Positions 23,380 through 36,390 of a DNA stretch of 64,000 nucleotides are shown here, one piece after another. The translations under genes were made by a program, and so were the position numbers. The DNA is from Membranipora membranacea. Lineage: Eukaryota > Bryozoa > Gymnolaemata > Cheilostomatida > Membraniporidae. The first letter of the stretch is position 1, and every line of letters begins with the position of its first letter. The notes beneath the pieces are model-generated. The model ran no database searches and was not told the origin of the DNA. It saw only the letters and a program-made list of their open reading frames with translations. The stretch spans positions 9,439,501-9,503,500 of the forward strand of contig OU612074.1 of NCBI GenBank assembly GCA_914767715.1, read 5' to 3'.

Positions 23380-26300
23380 GCTTGATATAGCTGTCTGCTT
23401 TACACGCTTAATAGAAATTAATGTTGCAATAAATTGAGGAAGGCCTGATTTGCATCATTGCACAACATGCAGACTTCCTCATAGATAATATTTGGCAACT
23501 TCATTCATTCAGGAAAACAAAATTGCTTGCAGTGATATCCAAATTAATATTCTGGTATTTTTTTTTTAGTTTTAGAGCAATTAACATGGGGCAGCGATTG
23601 ATGCAATTTTGATGCTGAACTGAAGAAGTAATTAATTTGGTATCACATCAAGTCGTTTCAGGAAAATGAATGACACTGATGTCAATTGATCACAAGACAG
23701 TTTGTAGGAACTATAATATAATCAGGTATTGCTAGCATTGATAAAAAAAGACACATCTCATAATTAAATATTTGAACGTAGGTTTCAAGCGTTGGCACCT
23801 GCACCATTATTTAGGCACACAAATGTAGAAACCAATAAAGAATTTGCTGGCTTATCCAACAAAGCTATAATTGACACTTTTGTCAAACGGAGATAATGAG
23901 TGTTTCTTGTCAGGATTGTATAATATTATGATACAATCGGAAATTTTTAATTTGACTGCCTTGTTGAGCAAATGGTAATGATTGTTGTTAACATATGTGG
24001 AAAATTCTAAAGACCTCACTTTGGCATGCTTGACCGGAGAGGTTTTGGGTTTTTCCTAATAGATACCAGGCAAGAATTTCCCCTTCATGAATATACCATT
24101 TTTGTCCGTTCGCGATCGCCTCAATTCAAACATCCAAATAGTTTCAAAGGTATTAGATATAAACTTTCACTATCCCTATGTACCATAATTAATGAAAATT
24201 GCAATATATTGAATAAATCTTTTCCTCATAGGTAAAAGACAGCAGCTGTCTCGAATGAGGAAATTCTGAGTGTTTGCAGCTTTTTTTGATATCAAGAGCA
24301 TAGACTCATCTGTAATGTTCGAAATGCTAAACAGTTTACAAAAGTGCTTATGAGGAAACACGTTATGAAAGCAATTAATTAGGGCATGAATTAGGCAACA
24401 AGCACTAAAAGGGAACAACTAGCTAATATGAGGATTTGCGTCAAGAGAAATTCATGGCAAGGTGCCAGTACACAAGACATTCTATCGAGAGCTCATAGCT
24501 TGGATATGCAGCAAGTGATAGGAGGATCAGTATTAAAAAATCTTTGATTTGCAAATTGTACAACGGAACCATGGGACTTTTTGAGTTGAAATAATTGATT
24601 TTGATTTATCTCATTGGTGAATATTTGATTCTTCAAGAACCATCAATAACCATGCACACTTTTTGTGGCACAATCCTGACATTGATGTTCAAATAAAAAG
24701 TTTGTGAACAGTTAACAACTGAATCAAAATTGGATGCTCAGCTGTCCTACTAAATACTTGACATCAGAAATTCCTTCGGTTTTATACTTTCAGGTTTTAA
24801 TTGACGTAACGAGCTATAAAATCATTGGTTGATAAAAATGTTTAACTGCAATCGATTGAACACCTTATTGGCCGACGGATTTATTTCATCCGCAAGAGAC
24901 AGTGTGCAGACATAATCTGTGCGATTGGCAATAAGTGGGGGCTGTCAACTGTAGATAACCTATTTCTATTGTTAGAATTACTATCAGAAACAAATGATTT
25001 GACACCTCATGACACTAAGCCGATGATCTTTTGAATAGACAATAATTGAAATGAATGGATGCCATAGGGTAATTATTTGTCATTCACACCTTGAATTGTG
25101 TATTTTCCATACTATGGCATGTAAAATACACATTTTCCACCAGCTCTAAGTGTTTACATATAACTTGAATAAATATAATAACAACAGAGGTCGGCATTGC
25201 TTGTGTATCCCAAGCGCTGTTGTGGCTATCCACTCTCTTATGGTGCACTATCCTGATATCTTCAATTCTCTTACATGAGCAGACATGACCATACAATTAT
25301 GTGGCCTCTTTTTCCCCATGTCATCTTAGATTGGCATACTTAAGTCTGACTTAAAGTTCTGAATTCTGGAACAGCGATGTTACAGAATAAGGATATACAG
25401 GGAAAACACTTGATAGCTATGGTGCCTGTGGCTTTTGAATCACTGGAGAAAAATTGTCAATTTAATGCCTGCCAATTATATTTACTAAATATAAAAATTA
25501 CAAACATACCTGCCTATGAGTCAATGTAATGTAATAAAGAGATGTAAAAATAGTTGGAATCAGTCTTAGATTCAATACAGAAATGTATAAGGCCATCATA
25601 GGTAGGTGTGTCTGCGTAACAAATGTCATTGTAACGTTTTGAGATACTTAGTTTTTAGCATCCAGATGTGCACGGCTTTCCCCTAGTGTATACAAATCCA
25701 GAGGCATTTTAGCTACCTGTGGAGATAGGCTGGTGCTATTCAAACAGAAAACCTCTAAAAGACGAGTTAAGTTGGGTACGAACTTGATGTTTTAAAATTT
25801 CCCAAATTAAAGGCCAAGGCTGATTTTTGAGTTCTCAAAGTCCCAAATCCTTTAAAAAACACAACCAGGTGTAGCATGAACACCTCTCACTGTACGCTGG
25901 TCTTAACAGTTTATGATATTAAGTTGATTAAACGCTTACCTAAATATTGCCTATAAAGATTATTAGGTTAAAATTGCATGTGTTAATAAAGAATTTAAAC
26001 AAGCTCACTCGACCCACTATAGACTTGACCACAACTTGCAGTTTTCTTCTTACACAATATTCTTGCTTCTTTATGCTGCTGATGTCGATAAAATTTTCAG
26101 TCTATTTCGAGTTGTCTTTCCTTGGGTTACATTGCTGGTTGTATATTTCATCTGCACTACCCAACTAGCGGGTTTTAAAAAGTGCAAGATATGACACTTT
26201 GAACTATATTAGTTAAAATTTGGGTAATTATCTGTTACAGTTGTGACAACCAGGATATGTAAGCTGGTAAGATTATTGATGGAAGTGAAAATACAGGACC

Positions 26301-26900
26301 AAAATGTTTCAAATACTGAACATCAAGCTTACACACTTCGGAGTTAGCCTCTCACCAAAAGGCTATGGTATACAAGGAATTTAAAAAATGTCATAGGAAT
26401 TCAATAATGTAAACTGAATACTAGCCAATATAGACATGTAAATGCGGCCATTGTAGGGGTGGCTTGAAAGCAATATGATAACAGCTATTGTCAGATGACA
26501 TTTTCTTATGTAATCATCATAAAGAACATCATGTTTTATAATTACCTTAGTGTATAAGAGCAGCCACATTTTCTTCCGAATGTGCAACGATCACTTACAC
26601 AACATGGTATTGAAGCATCCTTATTCTCAAATGATTTATTTTTAATAAGTGTGACAGTAAAAAACTAAAGGTCAATCACATATCATATAAAGACGCAGAC
26701 CAATAAATAACTAGTTAATATTCAACAAATACATTTCTGTACCAGACCCTGGGCCGAAACCATACAATTGGTAACAGATCATAATCTGGATTAGAAATCC
26801 CATAAAAATGTGACACTTGTCAACACTAATTACCTTTGCACCTATTATCGGTGATTGGTTTCAAAAAGCGGAGAAAAACAATGAGCTTGCAAAAGTCAAA
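23380..26900. other. non-coding stretch
   Basis: AT-rich, without recognisable genes, tRNAs or transposon proteins. The open frames here are short, low in complexity and unsupported by splice sites. Confidence 0.5.
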
Positions 26901-27240
26901 AGCTAAGACTAAGGGTGAACCAGACATTATAACACAAATAGCACTGGTTTCTGATTATTTTTTTTTCATAAGTTCCATTGTCATCCACATGTTGTTAATT
27001 TGAATAGCTATGGTGATCTGTTTCGGCGTGATTATTATAGGCTTGACCTGCTTGTTGTGAGAGCTTGCTGCTTGTTTGCTGACTTTCGAATTGATGATAG
27101 GAGAACAAAGGACTTTAGAGTTATAGATATGAAATCGAATCAGGGCGATAGTGTAGCAGAGTATGCATTGAGATTTAACCCAGCATGTTGTACAGACAGG
27201 AAATCACCATTAACCCCACATAATCTGTAAAACAAAACAA
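26901..27240 (+). other. unexplained short open frame
   Basis: A 76-codon frame at 27000-27230 is rich in D, R and C. It encodes no motif I know and has no homologue elsewhere in the window. It directly precedes an A-rich, T-poor segment (27230-28560). It may be a piece of an unrecognised element. Confidence 0.2.
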
Positions 27241-27861
27241 AGCAAAGTTAGTTTAAATTCAATTATTACTAAGAGCTTAAACTAAAACCCAACAGAAACA
27301 TACTTACACATTTCAGTGTAGGGTTAAAGCTCAGACATCATAGGTTATCATTATTGAAATTTATCTAGACACAGGCTATATGGTGATGGAAAATAGTAAT
27401 ATTGTAGTAAATAGAGGGAATATTACACTGAGGGCGTATTGAAATATAACAAAACATAATCACAGGGCCATGAGAAATCTGGGCACGTGAAACAACCCGT
27501 GGAGAATCACACAACGGGAAAACAACAGAAGTCACAAAAGATCTTCAAAACAACCCTGGAAAGATTGCAAAACTGGAAAACCAACAGATTACACCATGGA
27601 TAAACAGATGCACTTGACACCATAAATTATCTAAAAATGATCGAAACTGAAATGAGGGAAGGTCAAGCAAAGGACAGACTAACCATGTTTTGACAGCTAG
27701 ATAATTAAAACTGACAAAACACGCAAATCAAAAGAGAGTAATGACAAAATTGAGGCTAAAACCAATAACACGGTTAACACCTTTACGCCTGTAAATGCAA
27801 ACGTTGCACAATAACAGGACAGCAAACCAGCACTATAAAAGCCTGATGGACACTTGCAAAT

Positions 27862-28087
27862 TCAGTCAGCGCCAGGAGGCGGGTTCACGACATACAGCGT
27901 TACACATCTAATCAGATAACTATCTGATTCACTCAGCCCAAGGAGGCCTTTTCTTCAACAAGAAGATAACAAAATCAGTCAGCGCCAGAGAGCGGGTTCA
28001 CGACGTACGGCATTATAGATTTAATCAGAGAATTATCTGATTCAGTCAGCCCAAGGAGGCACATCTACAGAGAGGAAAATTGTCTAA
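27862..28087 (+). repeat. 113-bp direct duplication with internal palindromes
   Basis: Two copies start with TCAGTCAGCGCCAG at 27862 and 27975. Each contains a hairpin with about 9-bp arms (AATCAGATA ac TATCTGATT in the first; one mismatch in the second) and ends in CAGCCCAAGGAGGC. A third hairpin of the same size (TGTCTAAAA aa TTTTAGACA) follows at 28081-28100. Confidence 0.8.
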
Positions 28088-28134
28088 AAAATTTTAGACA
28101 CATTCAGCCAACAGAGCTTTTGGCAAGATACACA

Positions 28135-28551
28135 GAGATACAAATACCGCGATTCACAGCGATGAACCCAGTCTAACATCTAACATAGCTTGGATATAAG
28201 AGATACAAATACCGCGATTCACAGCGAGGAACCCAGTCTAACATAGCTTAGATATATAGAGATACATATACCGCGATTCACAGCGAGGAACCCAGTCTAA
28301 CATAGCTTAGATATAAGAGATACATATACCGCGATTCACAGCGAGGAACCCAGTCTCACATAGCTTAGATATAAGAGATACAAATATCGCGATTCACAGC
28401 GAGGAACCCAGTCTAACATAGCTTAGATATATAGAGATACAAATACCGCGATTCACAGCGAGGAACCCAGTCTAACATAGCTTAGATAGAGAGAGATACA
28501 AATACCGCGACTCACAGCGAGGAACCCAGTCTAACATAGTTTAAATACACA
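28135..28551 (+). repeat. 59-bp minisatellite, seven units
   Basis: Units begin with GAGATAC at 28135, 28200, 28259, 28317, 28375, 28434 and 28493, giving periods of 65, 59, 58, 58, 59, 59 and 59. The core CCGCGATTCACAGCGAGGAA is almost invariant; the variable part is the AT-rich link. The first unit carries a 6-base internal duplication (TAACATCTAACAT). There is no spacer diversity, so this is not a CRISPR-like array. Confidence 0.9.
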
Positions 28552-29743
28552 GAGATATCACACTGAATATCACACTGAATTCGAGGTCATCTGCACCAAG
28601 GGTAAGATCTTATTATAAAGATTTTGAATGATTATGTATTTTTATGACTAAATGATAAATGCCAAGATATTATTGTAAAATTATTGATTAATTGATTGCC
28701 TGACGAATAGAACCATATTTATATTTTGTTATTATTGTTTAAAATAAATCCTTGAGCAATTCCACCGAGAATTGCACCAAACTCAAAACTAAACCAGTGC
28801 TCAGTAGTTGAGGCTAGCGCACATTGTACGATAGTAGCTCTACTTACCGCTGAGGTATTGTTGATCAACAGTTCAGTTGTGTTTTTGAAGTCTCTCTTTA
28901 AAAACCGAATTATCAGCAATTATAAGTCCAGATCTGCTACCATTGCATTTGCACTACTTGAACCATACATATCGCGGATTCTAAAATAGAAAATTGGAGG
29001 ATATTTTATTATTTGGGATTTCAGACAAGGAGTGAACAACTCCAAATTACAGTCCGATTAATCAAACACAAAATTCATTCACAATAAATATATTATTATA
29101 TTATACAAAACAGAAATAAATGTTACTAAAATTCCATGCTGATACTATGTTCAGCAGATTACAGTACTTCATTGAGAGCACTTGAGAGCACTTGAGAGCT
29201 GGGCTCAGGCCCCAACTTCTGTTTCAGATGAATATCTGTATGGAAAAAACACAAAAAGTGAGTGAAATATCGATAGTAGCCGATGATAGTGCATCATTAA
29301 TGTAACAAAGGGACTTACAGTATTTTTTTAAATATTTTATTGGCATAAGTTGAATTCTCACAAAATGTTTTACATAATTAACCCAGAAAAAAAAACATTA
29401 ATAGTAGATTGAAAGTGAATGTGTGGAAGAATGAATTTTGAATAAACTGATGGCCATATTGGCACCAAAAGTTGAAGGAAAGCTGTTATAACAGGACGCT
29501 ATTATATTGTCCGACAGATTGTTCGTTGAAGTTTTATCTCTTTATATTTTATAGGCCTTCGGTCATAATGGCTGATTTATTTGGATAGACACACAGAGAT
29601 CTTAGCTTCAGTATCTTGTTGATTTCTCATGGATGAATTCCTTTGGTTTGGTTTGGTTTGGTTAGGACCTAGTACATGGTCTGCTGAATAGTTTACTCTT
29701 ACTGGTCGTATATCTGAATAATCCAAGACAAGATTGTTCAGTG
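28552..29743. other. non-coding stretch
   Basis: AT-rich. It contains a short (GGTTT)n run at about 29645 and a duplicated GAGAGCACTT motif near 29174. No gene is supported. Confidence 0.45.
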
Positions 29744-29954
29744 TTAAAGGGCAACCAAGGTTTCAAACAGCTTCTCATTGATGGCCATTGATTAATAGCA
29801 GATTGCACCTTGTGCATGGGGAAAAAGACAAAATATAATTCGGATGATTATTCAGCCAGAATTCTTGTGAAACACTTCTTCCATCAGGCACTCAAACTCA
29901 GCTAATGAGAAATGAGCCAATGAGAAGTTGTTTGAAACCCTGGTTGCCCTTTAA
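29744..29954 (+). mobile_element. TTAA-flanked MITE, copy 1
   Basis: A 211-bp unit bounded by TTAA on both sides, with terminal inverted repeats starting AGGGCAACCAAGGTTTCAAA on the left and matching TTTGAAACCCTGGTTGCCCT on the right. The similarity of the ends extends about 35 bp. TTAA target duplication is the hallmark of piggyBac-type transposases. The element has no coding capacity and would be mobilised in trans. A decayed relative lies at 57632-57842. Confidence 0.75.
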
Positions 29955-31780
29955 ACAGTGTTTTATAGACAGTTTTCTGGGCTTGAGTTTGAGCTTATCT
30001 TTGGAGTTGCCCCCTTTCCAAATGTGTACTGCACACACATCATTAGAACAAAATGTCTAAATGGCCTGTATAACCGTCTATCATATATAAAACTAGGAAG
30101 GAAAAAAATGCCACAAAACTTCAAGGTCATGAATAACAGACTCGTTATTTTGTATTAGGTTAATTTTGATGATTTTGTTGATTTGTGTTAGATAAATTGT
30201 TGAGTAAATTCTCTAGTATATGTTTTGGGTGTTCGATACTTGACAGCAGAAAAATTTAGGCTTGCAGGAAAACGAATCCCAGGGGCCCATGGCACGAACC
30301 CTCACACATGATCCCTCTCATGTATCTCCGTATTTGTCCTGTCGGCCGTGCTTCTTTGCAGAAGGCATGAGGGTGATTTGGATTGACAACCTTGTCAAGA
30401 CAGTCGGCATTGTTGTAGAGTTGTATGTATGCTATGGATGCGGTACAAGATTGTGTTATAACACTAATGTCAAGGAGTCATTGCACTTGGTGCTCTAGTA
30501 TTTGCTTTTCTTATTGCCTACCTTTGTGGTGGTAAGTGCATTGTCTAATGGTAACAGTGTCAGGAGACAGACAAATCTTTCTCAGTATCATTCACTTCTA
30601 ATGTATATGAAGCTTTCCGGATCAATATATATGGAAAATGAAGTGAAAATTGGGTCCCGACCACACCCTCAGCTGGTTACACTTTACATATGTATTAGAT
30701 GTAAGGGCTGGTACTTAGCCAGTTTTTTCTATTTTAAGTAATGTGTTATGAGACACTGAATGTAGGTTTTTATATACAGAAAACTGAAGTTTTGTGGAAA
30801 ATCTACTAGATTCAGCATCAGTATCATTGAAAGCTCTTTAGTCTGTGCGATATGAACCTTATATTTGACTGTGAACGTAGTTTTCATATCATAAAGGGTT
30901 GCGAAAGCTGATTAATGTTGTTTTGAGTAGGAAAATGCATAACAAATTCCAAAAAATTTGTCAAGTAAATAGTCACAATTTAATAAACTTAATGACTAAT
31001 CATCTGATTAAATATCAATTGTATGCCAAACAATGTTTTATGTGCAGGTGCTGAGTTGAAAGAAAATGACTTCTGACCGCAAGCACCCTCTTTTCAGCTT
31101 CATTTTCATATGATGTATTTTCAACAGGTGAATGAACAGGGCTACTCCGATAAAATGCCCAAATTTGACCTCAGAAAATTGTCTGTTAAGGTGCCTTCTC
31201 AAAGTAAGGGGTTTCTGAGTGTTGGAAAAATATTGATCCCATGTCATTGTTCCCAGGGTGTTTTGGATGTGTATATCAACTTTTAATTTCCGCAATGGGA
31301 TAGCTAAGCTGGTTTGTCTAAGATTGGCTAACCAATTCACATGATCAACGGTAGTATGGGCAAATAGCTTGTTTAAGTGGGGTGGATAAAAATCTATTAA
31401 TGACTGGTTTATTTAATTCAAGATGAGAAATACATCGGCAGACTACACGTATTGTAATGTTATTGAAGACCTCGTTCAATAACGCGCATGCGGCACAACT
31501 GTCACGACCGTTGCTCAGATGAAGCATCTGAGCTGTGCGATGGAAAGGGCTCGCCAACGCGATCGCTATAACAAACTGCTCGAACAGCGGTCAACGGCAG
31601 CGGTCAACGGCAGGGAGCGTGTGTACAAGACGCATTCAGCGGCGTATAGTTGTGAAGTAAGGTCTTTGTCAATTGAGGACTCACACGACGAATTGTGCGC
31701 AGGCATTTTTTAGTTTAGGACACAATGTGCTTTTGCAACTTATCCAATGACATTAGATAAATGATCCCGAGTTTATGGAT
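29955..31780. other. non-coding stretch
   Basis: No recognised gene. A slightly CpG-richer patch at 31480-31700 contains a perfect hairpin, CTCAGATG aag CATCTGAG, at about 31514-31533 and a short open frame of unknown meaning. Confidence 0.4.
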
Positions 31781-32210
31781 AATTTATCTCAAAAAAATGG
31801 TTTACTTGAGGAAGACATCCGCTGCACTTTTTTGCCCTCATACAAATCATTTGAGTAATTAACTGAATTTATTAGTGGGATGAGCTCTCAGTTTCCCTGA
31901 ATCAATAAAATTATCTACTAAATTATTGCACTGACAGCGACAAGTGACCTGCTTTATTTTGAGAGTGAACCCTGTGCTCTGCCTCACGTTCACTAATGCT
32001 TAATTAATTATGAGTAATGAAATTTGTTTGAGGGAAAACTGCTGCACTATTGAGCCCTCCTTAAATTATTGACTGTATTCGGGCCGCTAACAATTGTGAG
32101 TGGCTCATGTTTTTGAGAGTTGGACCCACACTGTGCTCTTGCCCTCTTTTCCTAATAATCCTGCAATAATTATGAATGAAAATAATAAGCTTTATCTGAG
32201 GGATGCACAA
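31780..32210. repeat. imperfect tandem repeat of about 145 bp
   Basis: Related blocks recur around 31785-31860, 31915-32055 and 32060-32205. They share TGAGGGA/GAGGAA, CTGCACT(AT)TTGCCCTC-like text, CACTGTGCTCT-like text and TTAATTATGAATAATGAAA-like text. Boundaries are approximate. Confidence 0.5.
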
Positions 32211-32818
32211 ATGTCCACTGTCCAGGAATACAAGGGAGGGTCCAGTGACTGTGCAAAATATCCCACAACATAAAAACGAGGTTGTAAAAGTTGAGGATAC
32301 AAAACTGAGCAAAATTTGTGTGAAATTAAACAAAAATTTGAATGTTTCGCTAACAGAGTAAGAGATTTTGGCGGTGGTGGCTGATTGTGATATGGCGATA
32401 AACAGAAACGCCATAAATATGGTAGTGAAAGAAGTACTAATAAAACCTAACATTGTTGGATACATCCCGCTGTCCCTGGGGTTGCAATTTGTTGAGAAAG
32501 CAGTATATTTTGTGACTAGATATTTAATAATCCACAAAACTTCAGTTTTGTGTTTATGATAAATGCATGTGTATATAAAAACCCACATCCTGTGCCTCAT
32601 ATCACTATTAAAAAAAATGTTATGGAAACCAATAGCTGAATCACAGTCCTGTGTTCTACCACATATGTGTATTAAAACCAGATGAGCGTGTGCTAAATAC
32701 ATTTTTTGCCTGATATGTGCCATGAAAGCTTGAAATCAATTAAAAATTAAACAACACATTAATTTACCCATATATCTCCCGTATATATCAATGAAAATCT
32801 GTAAGCTTCAACGATTAG

Positions 32819-33285
32819 GCGTGGCTGGGTGGTTCAAAGTTCAAGTTCAAATTCGGGTTGAGTCCACAAACAAGCAAAGAGGTGCATCGGTTTACTCCAT
32901 TATTTTCATATATTATATATAAATATACCACAATTATAACATGCTTGTTGCCCGAGAGGCCTAAGTTCAAATCCCGGTGAAGACAGAATTTTTCTACATA
33001 TCAAATCTTTACTACTTGGTGGTTTAACTTTGTTTTGGTACCTATTTATAACAACTTACACTCACTACATCATTAAATTTAAACACCTGGATTATTTCGC
33101 ACTGCTCGAGCTTTGCAAGCTCCAGCGGCCCAGCGAGGCTGAGTGGTTGGAGTGTTTGATCTCAGGGCGAGAGGCCTGAGTTCAATTTCTAGTGAGGCCA
33201 GATTAAAAAAAAGCAAGGTGAGAGCATGGGCAGGACCCCTTATTTTTATATAACATAAATTTACCACAATGTTAACATGTTTTTC
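32819..33285 (+). repeat. cluster of tRNA-headed SINE copies
   Basis: Three related pieces. 32819-32946 has a tRNA-Leu/Ser-like head (GGCGTGGCTGGGTGGTTC) and a tail reading ATAAATATACCACAATTATAACATG. 32947-32990 has only the box-B half (GTTCAAATCCC). 33125-33285 has the head GAGGCTGAGTGGTTGGAGTG, box B GAGTTCAATTTC and the same tail (ATAAATTTACCACAATGTTAACATG). A shared tail behind different heads is typical of one SINE family. Confidence 0.65.
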
Positions 33286-34859
33286 GTGCTATATTCTATT
33301 AGGCCAGAAGCAGCCTAGCAATATCTACTCTATAAAAAATGGCACATACAAATTTTGCTGGTAGGAAACTGATTGCGTTTTATACTTCATTGGTGTTTGT
33401 TCTGTAAAATCCGATGGGTGTACCCAGTTGTAGTGATCATATTTAGAAATTAAAAGGTGTTTTATTTTTACACTATATATATGGGGACATAGCTCCTATT
33501 CTAACAGTATGATAATGAAATAACCCATGCAAAACGTTCTGATTTTCGGGAAATTCCGGGTTGAAATTGCATTGTGGGGATTTCGTTGACATGCCAATTT
33601 ATTTACCAAGTAAACTTGCAGAAGTCTGCTTATGTTAGATCAGCACAAATTTGGAAATTTGAATTGATTAATGTCAGACTTTTATGAAGCTAGTATGATA
33701 TTGTGTGACCACTATTTTTCTCAAAATCGCATTTAGTAAGTGAAATGTTAAAAATCTCAAAAAAGGTTTTACTAGGGTGAATTAACGTGCTGAATTCAAA
33801 TATAAGGGTATACCCGTTTGAAGAGATAAGACCGTTCATGTCAGCGGCAGCGCAACAGCATATCCGCAATTTTTCTCAAAATTGCTTTTAAAGAAAAAAC
33901 GTTAAGAGTTTAAATAAAAGGCGTGTCTAAGTTTTGGAGGCATCAAAATGAGAAAATTAGTCTTTCAGACATGAATATGGCTAATACACTTAGCTCGCAG
34001 AATGACCTTGATGCCTAGTAGTAGTATAAGCTATAATATTTACTATAAAATTATCGGAGCTGATGCTGTTTCTTCTTCTAGTTACAAGCCATGTCACATT
34101 GTTAGAATGTAATTTAGCAAGCTGCTACGTTATAGTTACTCATCTTACATGTTTCCCACAGTCCAACTTTGTCAATGGTAACGACCACCCACTTCCATAG
34201 TTTAGCACTATTTGAGCGACTTCTTCTGTCACTAGGGCTCATTAGCCTAGACATGAGTGTCATTACGAAGACACAGGCTGTTCTTAGGTGGTGGTTTTCT
34301 CAAAATACTGCCTGTCACTTTGTTGGTCTTTGGCATTATCATTGCTCTTGGTTAGCATTGACAATATTCACCCGTTCTATCTCAAGCCAAGAATTGATAA
34401 TAACAGGATTTGAATTCTATGGTTAGTTAACCTGAGAAGCTGTCACTAAAGTGACCTGCGGACCCAGGAGGTCATGTCATATATGAATAAGCTCATCACT
34501 TAGTTCCTAGTCTTGCTACACCAGTTGCTAGAACATAATATGGCTGATTTTATGAGGAACTAACTTGAAATTCAATTTGCGCAGATATTCTACATTGCGT
34601 TTTAAAGTTGAATATTTGGAATTGCATACATAATGCCAAGTCCTGAATGTAAATGGAAGCCAAGAATAATATTCTAGTCAAGCCCTGGTACATTGAAAAT
34701 TTGCCAATACGCTAATACCTTTCTCTGAAAGTATATATATATATATATAAATATATTAATAGTTTTCTCTCCATATTCACTATTCTATTTTCTCCATATT
34801 ATTCAGCAAATAAATCTTAGTATTATGGTGTCTGACAACGATATTATCGAGTTCTGATT
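33286..34859. other. non-coding stretch
   Basis: No gene recognised. A (TA)n microsatellite lies at about 34732-34756. Confidence 0.45.
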
Positions 34860-35460
34860 TAGATTTAGTTTTGTCATGTTAACTCTGATGTTAGGAGTTG
34901 GCGAGATGAGAGATTATCATTTGTCGCTTAGTTTAAATTTACCGTGAGGTTTGGCATGTTAGTCTGACTAGACGAGGGGATAGGGGGGGTCGGTAATTTT
35001 TATCACGTATACCTATGACTGCCGCTAATTGTTTGCTGCTAGGCTGTGCGTTTTATTTAGCCACATCCTTGGTTGGCATCAAGGCAACACCATCACCGGG
35101 TAGAAAGACTGTTTGATTCTTTTTTGTACGATTGAAGATTGGTATCTTAGTTTAATCAAGGAGCAACTCCTTGGTTTAATGATCACTGCTTGCTCATGGT
35201 ATCATACCACAGTTTGCCAGACAAAAGCAAACATTTTTCAATGTCACTGCTCACAAAATATTTCATACCGTAAGCAAGGAGTACCTCCCTGGCGTAAGCT
35301 TTATTCATCGCTATTATGCTCTAACCACAACTACTTGTATGGAGATCATCACTTGGGCGTTATGCTGTGTATTTGCTTGCTTGTGATAAAATGTTGGAAA
35401 TATGCCAAAACAAAACAATTTTTTATATGATTATGTATATGCACCCAGTGTGTATCAGTT

Positions 35461-35530
35461 AGGGGTAGCACAGCTGCATGCCTTTGGCTTACCGTGCTGA
35501 AGGTCCCGGGTTCTACTCCCAGACAGGGAA
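35461..35530 (+). repeat. tRNA-like Pol III unit
   Basis: Box-A-like TAGCACAGCTGCATGCC is followed about 40 bases later by GGGTTCTACTCCC, close to the box-B consensus. No complete cloverleaf. Located inside the foldback element. Confidence 0.45.
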
Positions 35531-36042
35531 TGGATTTTTGTAATTTCTCATCTTGGACAACAATCTGATCTTAACTAAACTGTGTAGCATTTTGGCAGAA
35601 TGTTTTCCTACCAGGATAAGCAATCCAGCGGTTGTGGTGCTATCAGGCCTTTATGAGCTTTACTTGTGCTAAAAAGAAAATAACGTCGAACAGAACTTCT
35701 GACTTCCATTCCTGCTGTTTTATCTGCATCTGCAGTCCCTAGTTCAGTACATAGCATGTATTGATTTGCAAGGGTCATTGGCAATGTGTTATGGTGTTGT
35801 TTTTAATTCCCATTTATCATATGTAGCCACTCAGGCACCTGGGGTCAGTGGTACTGGTAAGTGATGCACAGTGTAGGACTAGATTAGAATCCAGAGTGAG
35901 ATAAGTTTTCAACATGAGTGTTTATAGTGAAGTGTTTATATGAGTGAAGCCTATACTCATTGAATTGTACTATTGACCATTGTACTATTGGCTATATTGT
36001 ACTATTGAGTTCAGTGTAATTACTCAACTGCAAAAAGTAATA

Positions 36043-36112
36043 TATGGGATTTGAACCTGCGATATTAAGACTCCTAAGCGACATGCGCTACACCTCACTG
36101 ATGGCAGGTCAA
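36043..36112 (-). repeat. tRNA-like Pol III unit
   Basis: On the minus strand, GAGGTGTAGCGCATGTCGC precedes GCAGGTTCAAATCCCATA. This resembles a tRNA head, but the acceptor stem does not close. Located inside the foldback element near its right arm. Confidence 0.5.
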
Positions 36113-36390
36113 AATGTGGTATGATATTATTTATGGGCATCCACTGAGCATCTTATCCTCTTCTTGGTCAAATAAGAAAAAGAATGCTTTCGCTTCCCTA
36201 GCGATAATTTGCATCCTTGTCCCTTAATAAAACAGACAGCCTAGCAGCAAACAATTGGTGGCAGCAACTACATCAGCTAGTCAGATTAACATGCCCAAAG
36301 CTCATGCTTGATCTTAACTGTGTGACAAATGACAATTCATCATAGCACCATCCCTCCTTTTAACATCAAATTTGATGTCCAACACAATGA

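Larger units (their letters stand above)
34860..36390. mobile_element. foldback element with long imperfect inverted ends
   Basis: Sequence at about 34870-35070 is inverted at about 36195-36380. The clearest blocks are GGCATGTTAGTCTGACTAG (34952) against the complement at about 36284-36302, CATTTGTCGC (34918) against its complement near 36325, and AATTGTTTGCTGCTAGGCTG (35028) against its complement at about 36233-36252. No transposase is visible. Two tRNA-like Pol III units sit inside, in opposite orientation. Best read as a non-autonomous DNA transposon; exact ends not fixed. Confidence 0.55.

Noticed and set aside
28135-28551. Regularly spaced repeats resembling a CRISPR array
   Set aside because: The units are contiguous minisatellite repeats of 58-59 bp with no unique spacers, and the genome is eukaryotic.
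32061-32723. 220-codon open frame on the minus strand with hydrophobic stretches
   Set aside because: One end runs through the imperfect 145-bp tandem repeat at 31780-32210, composition is AT-driven, and no domain or reliable splice context is visible. I consider it a chance frame.
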